From: WHSW01 sp963740055
GTDB taxonomy: Bacteria > Actinomycetota > Thermoleophilia > Solirubrobacterales > 70-9
DNA length: 64,000 nt
Assembly: GCA_963740055.1 (NCBI GenBank)
Contig: CAVUCL010000001.1
Coordinates: 62,001-126,000, forward strand
Direction: 5' to 3'
Position numbers and translations under genes: made by a program. Position 1 is the stretch's first letter; each line of letters begins with the position of its first letter. Of this stretch, positions 60,086 through 64,000 are shown piece by piece. The notes beneath the pieces are model-generated. The model saw only the letters and a list, made by a program, of their open reading frames with translations, was not told the DNA's origin and ran no database searches.

Positions 60086-61321
60086 TCAGGCCCCGAGCTC
60101 GGTGAACAGGCGCAGCCAGTCGCGCAGCAGCCGCGGGGTGAGGAAGTGCTCGCGCGCGTGCTCCTTGCCGGCGCGCCCGATGCGCTTGGCGAGCTCCGGG
60201 TCCTCGAGGATCTCGACCGTGCGATCCGCCGCCTCCTGCGGCGTGGAGACAAGGTAGCCCGAGACGCCGTCGGTGATCTGCAGCGGGATCCCGCCGACGT
60301 CGCCGCCGATCATCGGCCTGCCCTTCCACTGCGCCTCGGTCACCGTGAGGCCGAAGCCCTCGCGGGTCGACTTCTGCATGCAGACGTCGGCCTGCGACTG
60401 GAACGCGTTGACCTCGATCGCGCCGACGTTGTTGAGGTTGTTGAGGATCTTGATGTCGGGGTCGCCGTCGGCGTGGCGAAAGGTCTGGTGGAAGAACTCC
60501 CAGCCCTCGGGGTCGTCGGTCGCCATCGAGCCGACGAGGGCGAGCTGGGCGTCGGGGACCCGCTCCTTGACCGCGCGGTAGGCGTCGATGACGCCGATCG
60601 GGTCCTTCCACGGGTCGAAGCGCGAGACCTGGCAGATCAGCGGCCGGTCGGTGTCGATCCCGAACTGCTCGCAGACGAACGCGGCGTCCTCGGGAGAGAG
60701 CGCCATGTTCTTCGGCGAGAGCGGATCGATCGCGGGCGGGTAGATGCGGACCTCGCCGCCGTTGAGGTCGGCGGGCACGTACTCGCGCCGGTGCCAGACC
60801 GTCGCGTCGTAACCGGTGATCAGCGGCTCGATCCGCGCCAGCGTCTCCGGGTTCGGCTCCGAGAGGTCGATGTGGCAGCGCCAGATCCAGTTGCCGGCGC
60901 GCTCGGCGGCGTTCGCCCTCATCCCCGCCGGCTGCGGGTCGTGGACGATGACCACGTCCCAGTCACCCTCGAGGCTCTGCGCGTTCATCGCGTTGTAGCC
61001 CTCGAACACCTCCCACTGCTGGTCGGTGATCGACTGCGGGTCGCCCTGGAGCGAGTTGTGCATCAGCTTCGAGACGTTGAAGAACTCCTCGCGCCCGAGG
61101 ATCACCTGCCAGTGCGCGTCGAGGCCGACGTCGCGCATCAGCGGGACCATCGTGTAGAGGATCTCCGAGACCCCGCCGCCGAACGCGGTCGCGTTCACGT
61201 GCAGGACCGACTTGCCGTGCAGGGGCTCGGCGAGCTCGCGGATCTCCTCGATCAGGCCGCGGCCGCAGATGTGGGTGTAGTCGGCCAGCGACTTCTGGCC
61301 GAGAGCGACTTCCTGAAGCAC
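60086..61321 (-). CDS. treT: Trehalose synthase TreT-type glycosyltransferase (GT4)
   Basis: TreT forms trehalose from nucleotide-glucose and glucose. The protein has the GT4 N-terminal VNATAFGGGVSEIL loop, HIDLSEPN, and the C-terminal nucleotide-sugar region QVSRFDPWKDP, QKSTREGFGLTVTEA and GGDVGGIPLQI. The length of 411 residues matches TreT. GTG 61321 lies 6 nt after TAGCCT (complement of 61328-61333). With otsA it gives the cell two routes toward trehalose, useful in drought or osmotic stress. Confidence 0.88.
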   Translation of the reverse strand: MLQEVALGQKSLADYTHICGRGLIEEIRELAEPLHGKSVLHVNATAFGGGVSEILYTMVPLMRDVGLDAHWQVILGREEFFNVSKLMHNSLQGDPQSITDQQWEVFEGYNAMNAQSLEGDWDVVIVHDPQPAGMRANAAERAGNWIWRCHIDLSEPNPETLARIEPLITGYDATVWHRREYVPADLNGGEVRIYPPAIDPLSPKNMALSPEDAAFVCEQFGIDTDRPLICQVSRFDPWKDPIGVIDAYRAVKERVPDAQLALVGSMATDDPEGWEFFHQTFRHADGDPDIKILNNLNNVGAIEVNAFQSQADVCMQKSTREGFGLTVTEAQWKGRPMIGGDVGGIPLQITDGVSGYLVSTPQEAADRTVEILEDPELAKRIGRAGKEHAREHFLTPRLLRDWLRLFTELGA

Positions 61322-61359
61322 GCGGGCAGGCTATAGAAGGCGTCGCGGGCGTTTCGCGG

Positions 61360-62553
61360 TCACCCGCGCTCGACCTCGCTCGGGCGCTCGCCGAGCGTGA
61401 CCTCGATCTGCTCCTCGGATCCGTCGCGGATCACCTCGAGCGTGACCTCGTCGCCGGGCTCGGCGAGCGAGATCAGCTTCGGCAGGTCGGCGTTGCCCTC
61501 GATCGGGTCGCCGTCGACGGCGACGATCACGTCGCCGCCGGCGCGGTAGCCGACCCCCTGGAAGCGAATCGGGTCGCTCCCCGCCTCGAGCCCGGCCTCG
61601 TCGGCGGGACTCCCGGCGACGACCCGCGAGACGATCGCGCCGGTGTCGACGTCGAGGTCGAGCTCCTCGGCGAGCTGCGGGTAGAGCGGCTGCGTGCTGA
61701 CGCCGGCGTAGGCGTAGGAGACCTCGCCGTCGTCGCGCAGGTCCTCGAGCGAGCGCTCGGCGAGGTCGATCGGGACCGCGAAGCCGACCCCCTCGTTGCC
61801 CCCGGAGGTGGTGTTGATCTGCTGGTTGATCCCGACCACCTCGCCGACCGAGTCGAGCAGCGGGCCGCCCGAGTTGCCGGGGTTGATCGAGGCGTCGGTC
61901 TGGATCGCGCCGTCGATCTGGAAGTCCGTCAGCGACTGGATCGAGCGGTCGGAGGCGGAGACGATCCCGACCGAGAGCGACTGCTCCTGGCCGAACGGGC
62001 TCCCGATCGCGGCGACCTCCTCGCCGACCTCGACGTCGTTCTCCGAGCCGAGCGGCAGCGGGTTCAGGTCGAGGCCCTCGGTGTCGACCTGAAGTAGGGC
62101 GACGTCGGCGAACGGGTCGAAGCCGACGATCTCGGCCTCGACCTGGTTGCGGTCGGCGAACTGGACGTAGACCTCGCGCGCAGGGCTCAGCGGCCCGCTC
62201 TGGATCCCGGTCGTGTCGGCGTCGGTGACGACGTGGGCGTTGGTGAGGATTTCGCCCTCGTCGGAGATGACGAAGCCCGAGCCCTGGCCCTGACCGCCGC
62301 CACCGCCGAGGACGCTGGCGCCGCCGCCGATCACCGAGCGCACCGTGACCACACCGGCAGCGGCGTTCTCGTAGATCGTCTGCGCGTCGAAGGCGCCCTC
62401 CTCGGCCTGGATCACCACTCGCTTCGACTCGCCGTCGGTCGCCTGCCCGGACTCGGCGACGGTCTCGGTCGCGGCCGGCTCCTCGTCGCCGCAGCCGGCG
62501 AGCACGAGGGCGGCGGCGAGCGTCGCCGCGAGCGTCTTCGCCGCACGGCTCAA
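61360..62553 (-). CDS. HtrA/DegP-like serine protease, lipid-anchored, with PDZ domain
   Basis: A lipobox (LAGC, C21) anchors the protein outside the membrane. The S1C protease domain has H107 (TNAHVV), D150 (ADVALLQV) and S228 (GNSGGPLL). One PDZ domain (about 290-390) follows. The acidic linker after C21 is low complexity. TTG 62553 overlaps the kinase stop. Its placement after a histidine kinase parallels the mycobacterial MprAB-PepD envelope stress module. Confidence 0.92.
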   Translation of the reverse strand: MSRAAKTLAATLAAALVLAGCGDEEPAATETVAESGQATDGESKRVVIQAEEGAFDAQTIYENAAAGVVTVRSVIGGGASVLGGGGGQGQGSGFVISDEGEILTNAHVVTDADTTGIQSGPLSPAREVYVQFADRNQVEAEIVGFDPFADVALLQVDTEGLDLNPLPLGSENDVEVGEEVAAIGSPFGQEQSLSVGIVSASDRSIQSLTDFQIDGAIQTDASINPGNSGGPLLDSVGEVVGINQQINTTSGGNEGVGFAVPIDLAERSLEDLRDDGEVSYAYAGVSTQPLYPQLAEELDLDVDTGAIVSRVVAGSPADEAGLEAGSDPIRFQGVGYRAGGDVIVAVDGDPIEGNADLPKLISLAEPGDEVTLEVIRDGSEEQIEVTLGERPSEVERG

Positions 62554-63959
62554 GCCGGCACCGCGGACGCGGTCGGCAGCCGGAGCTCGAACTCGGTCCG
62601 CCCGCGCCGCGAGCGCAGCTCGAGCGAGCCCGACATCCGCAGCGCGAGCTCGCGCGCAATCGCCAGCCCGAGGCCGGAGCCCGAGACCTCGTCGCCGGTG
62701 TAGAAGCGCTCGAACACGCGCTCGCGCGAGCGCGCGTCGATTCCGGGCCCGTCGTCGGCGACGACGAGGCTGACCGAGCCGTTGCGAAGTTGAGTCCCTA
62801 CCGCGATCGCCGTTCCCTCCGGTGTGTGCGTGAGCGCGTTGTCGATCAGGATACGCATGATCTGAGCGACCCTGTCCGGATCGGCGCTCGCGGCCGCGGT
62901 CGGCTCGGCGGCGACCTCGATCCGCGAGCCGCGGCTCTGCGCCGCGGGGCCGAACTCGGCCGCGACCCGGCGAGCGACGTCGGCGAGCTCGACCCGCTCG
63001 CGGCGGATCTCGATCGCGTCGGCGTCGAGCTTCGAGAGGTCGAGCAGGTCGACGGTGAGCTTGGTCAGCCGGTCGATCTGCTCGCGCATCGTGGTCACGA
63101 ACCGCGCTCGCGCCTCCGGGTCGGGGTCCTCGTCCTCGAGCAGCTCGACGAACCCGGCGAGCGAGAAGATCGGCGTGCGCAGCTCGTGCGACGCGTTGGC
63201 GATGAACTCGCGGCGGGCGCTGTCGAGGGTCGCGAGCCGCTTCTGCATCTCGTTCAGGGTGATCGCGAGCTGGCCGACCTCGTCGGTGGAGTCGACCGGG
63301 ACCGGGTTGGTGAAGTCGCCGTCGGCGACCCGCTCGGCCGCCTGCTCGAGCCTGCGCAGGCGCCGCGAGTGGGCGTTCGCGGTCAGCCAGCCCGCCGCGA
63401 GCGCGGCGAGCAGCGCGATCGCGCCCGCGATCACGATCTGGCGGCGGATCAGGGCGACGTTGTCGTCGACGTCGGCGAGGTCGGCGGTGAAGACGGCGAC
63501 CCAGCGCGGCTCGCCGGCGTCGGTGAGCGGCGTCGCCGTCTGCCCGAGGCGCCGCCCGCCCACGGTCTCGACCGCGCTCGCGACCGACCCGTCCTCGAGC
63601 GCCGCCGCCGCGGCCGGGTAGCCGGGGGCGACGGCGGTCCGCTCGAGCTCCGAGTCGGCGACGACGAAGGCGGGCTCGGGGCCGTCGGCCCCCTCGCGCA
63701 CACCGAGCACGGTGACCCGGGAGCCGCTGCGCTCGTCGATCGCCCGCAGCAGGATGCGCAGCCGGTCCTGCGAGATCCGCGCCGACATCGCCGCGTCGAG
63801 TCGCGGGCTCTGCTCGGTCCCGATCCGCTCGAGCCGCCGCAGCTGCTCGGCGGTCAGGCTCGAGCGCAGCTGCGGGACGACGTAGAGGTAGATGAACCCG
63901 ACCGCCGCCGCCGTGATGACGAAGAACAGCAGCGCCAGCCGGTTACGGACCGAGTTCAC
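62550..63959 (-). CDS. Two-component sensor histidine kinase
   Basis: The 469-residue kinase has a first helix (about 7-28), an extracytoplasmic sensor (30-170), a second helix (173-194) and a HAMP domain (195-248). The phospho-acceptor is H258 in NASHELRTP. The ATPase domain has N (LIDNALTHTP), DDGPGI and GSGLGLAIAREL. It overlaps both neighbours and probably senses envelope stress, with HtrA as target or modulator. Confidence 0.94.
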   Translation of the reverse strand: MNSVRNRLALLFFVITAAAVGFIYLYVVPQLRSSLTAEQLRRLERIGTEQSPRLDAAMSARISQDRLRILLRAIDERSGSRVTVLGVREGADGPEPAFVVADSELERTAVAPGYPAAAAALEDGSVASAVETVGGRRLGQTATPLTDAGEPRWVAVFTADLADVDDNVALIRRQIVIAGAIALLAALAAGWLTANAHSRRLRRLEQAAERVADGDFTNPVPVDSTDEVGQLAITLNEMQKRLATLDSARREFIANASHELRTPIFSLAGFVELLEDEDPDPEARARFVTTMREQIDRLTKLTVDLLDLSKLDADAIEIRRERVELADVARRVAAEFGPAAQSRGSRIEVAAEPTAAASADPDRVAQIMRILIDNALTHTPEGTAIAVGTQLRNGSVSLVVADDGPGIDARSRERVFERFYTGDEVSGSGLGLAIARELALRMSGSLELRSRRGRTEFELRLPTASAVPA

Positions 63960-64000
63960 TCGCGAAACCGGTAGCCGACTCCGCGGACCGTGAACAGGTA
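63956..64000 (-). CDS. Response regulator, C-terminal end only (OmpR family)
   Basis: The last 14 codons read YLFTVRGVGYRFRE and end in TGA. This is the closing hairpin of an OmpR/PhoB winged-helix domain. The stop overlaps the kinase GTG. The rest lies beyond the window edge. Confidence 0.85.
   Translation of the reverse strand, partial: YLFTVRGVGYRFRE

Overview
The window is very GC-rich, tightly packed bacterial DNA, with most neighbouring cistrons overlapping by ATGA, GTGA or TGATG. A complete 14-gene complex I operon, leaderless-type promoters (TANNNT placed 6-9 nt before the start codon), TreT plus OtsA, a DnaC/DnaI-type loader beside dnaB, and an MprB/PepD-like sensor and HtrA pair all suggest Actinomycetota. 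I infer Thermoleophilia (Solirubrobacterales-like) with moderate confidence; no rRNA is present to settle it. No tRNA, rRNA, CRISPR array, phage or transposase was found.

Layout. 1-3.2 kb: msrB, serS, a lipoprotein cytochrome c, a flavin reductase and a small membrane protein. 3.3-18.2 kb: nuoA-N in canonical order, then a secreted alkaline phosphatase. 19.6-32.4 kb: a divergent aminotransferase and GntR regulator, followed by a nine-gene operon. That operon encodes an enolase paralogue, a glycerate 2-kinase-family kinase, a spermidine/putrescine-type ABC transporter (four genes), a PYROXD2-like FAD oxidoreductase, a class III aminotransferase and a 2-amino-3-ketobutyrate CoA ligase. It reads as an uncharacterised uptake and catabolic pathway for an amino compound. 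32.5-37.3 kb: a SnoaL-like protein, PLP decarboxylase, VOC protein, nitrilase and a duplicated ThyX-like protein. 37.3-50.7 kb: a secreted protease with RTX-like repeats, membrane proteins, alpha/beta hydrolase, CBS protein, two dehydrogenases, a DUF2804 protein, a biotin-dependent carboxylase alpha subunit, and a large membrane protein with a coupled 42-residue partner. 50.7-56.4 kb (minus strand): the conserved rpsF-ssb-rpsR-rplI-dnaB block, a helicase loader and purA. 56.5-64 kb: two envelope proteins, otsA and treT, then htrA, a histidine kinase and the tail of its response regulator.

Two signals cut across the gene map. First, a short hairpin element of about 38 nt occurs four times: in nuoG, at the ends of nuoG and nuoJ, and in the opposite orientation in the carboxylase gene. 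Its 20-nt loop is nearly invariant while its 9-bp stems differ and stay paired. This is the best candidate for an undescribed system here. Second, four genes (serS, nuoG, a SnoaL-like gene and a Pro-rich envelope gene) each carry one extra base that breaks the frame. Because two of these are normally indispensable, sequencing or assembly error is the likeliest cause.
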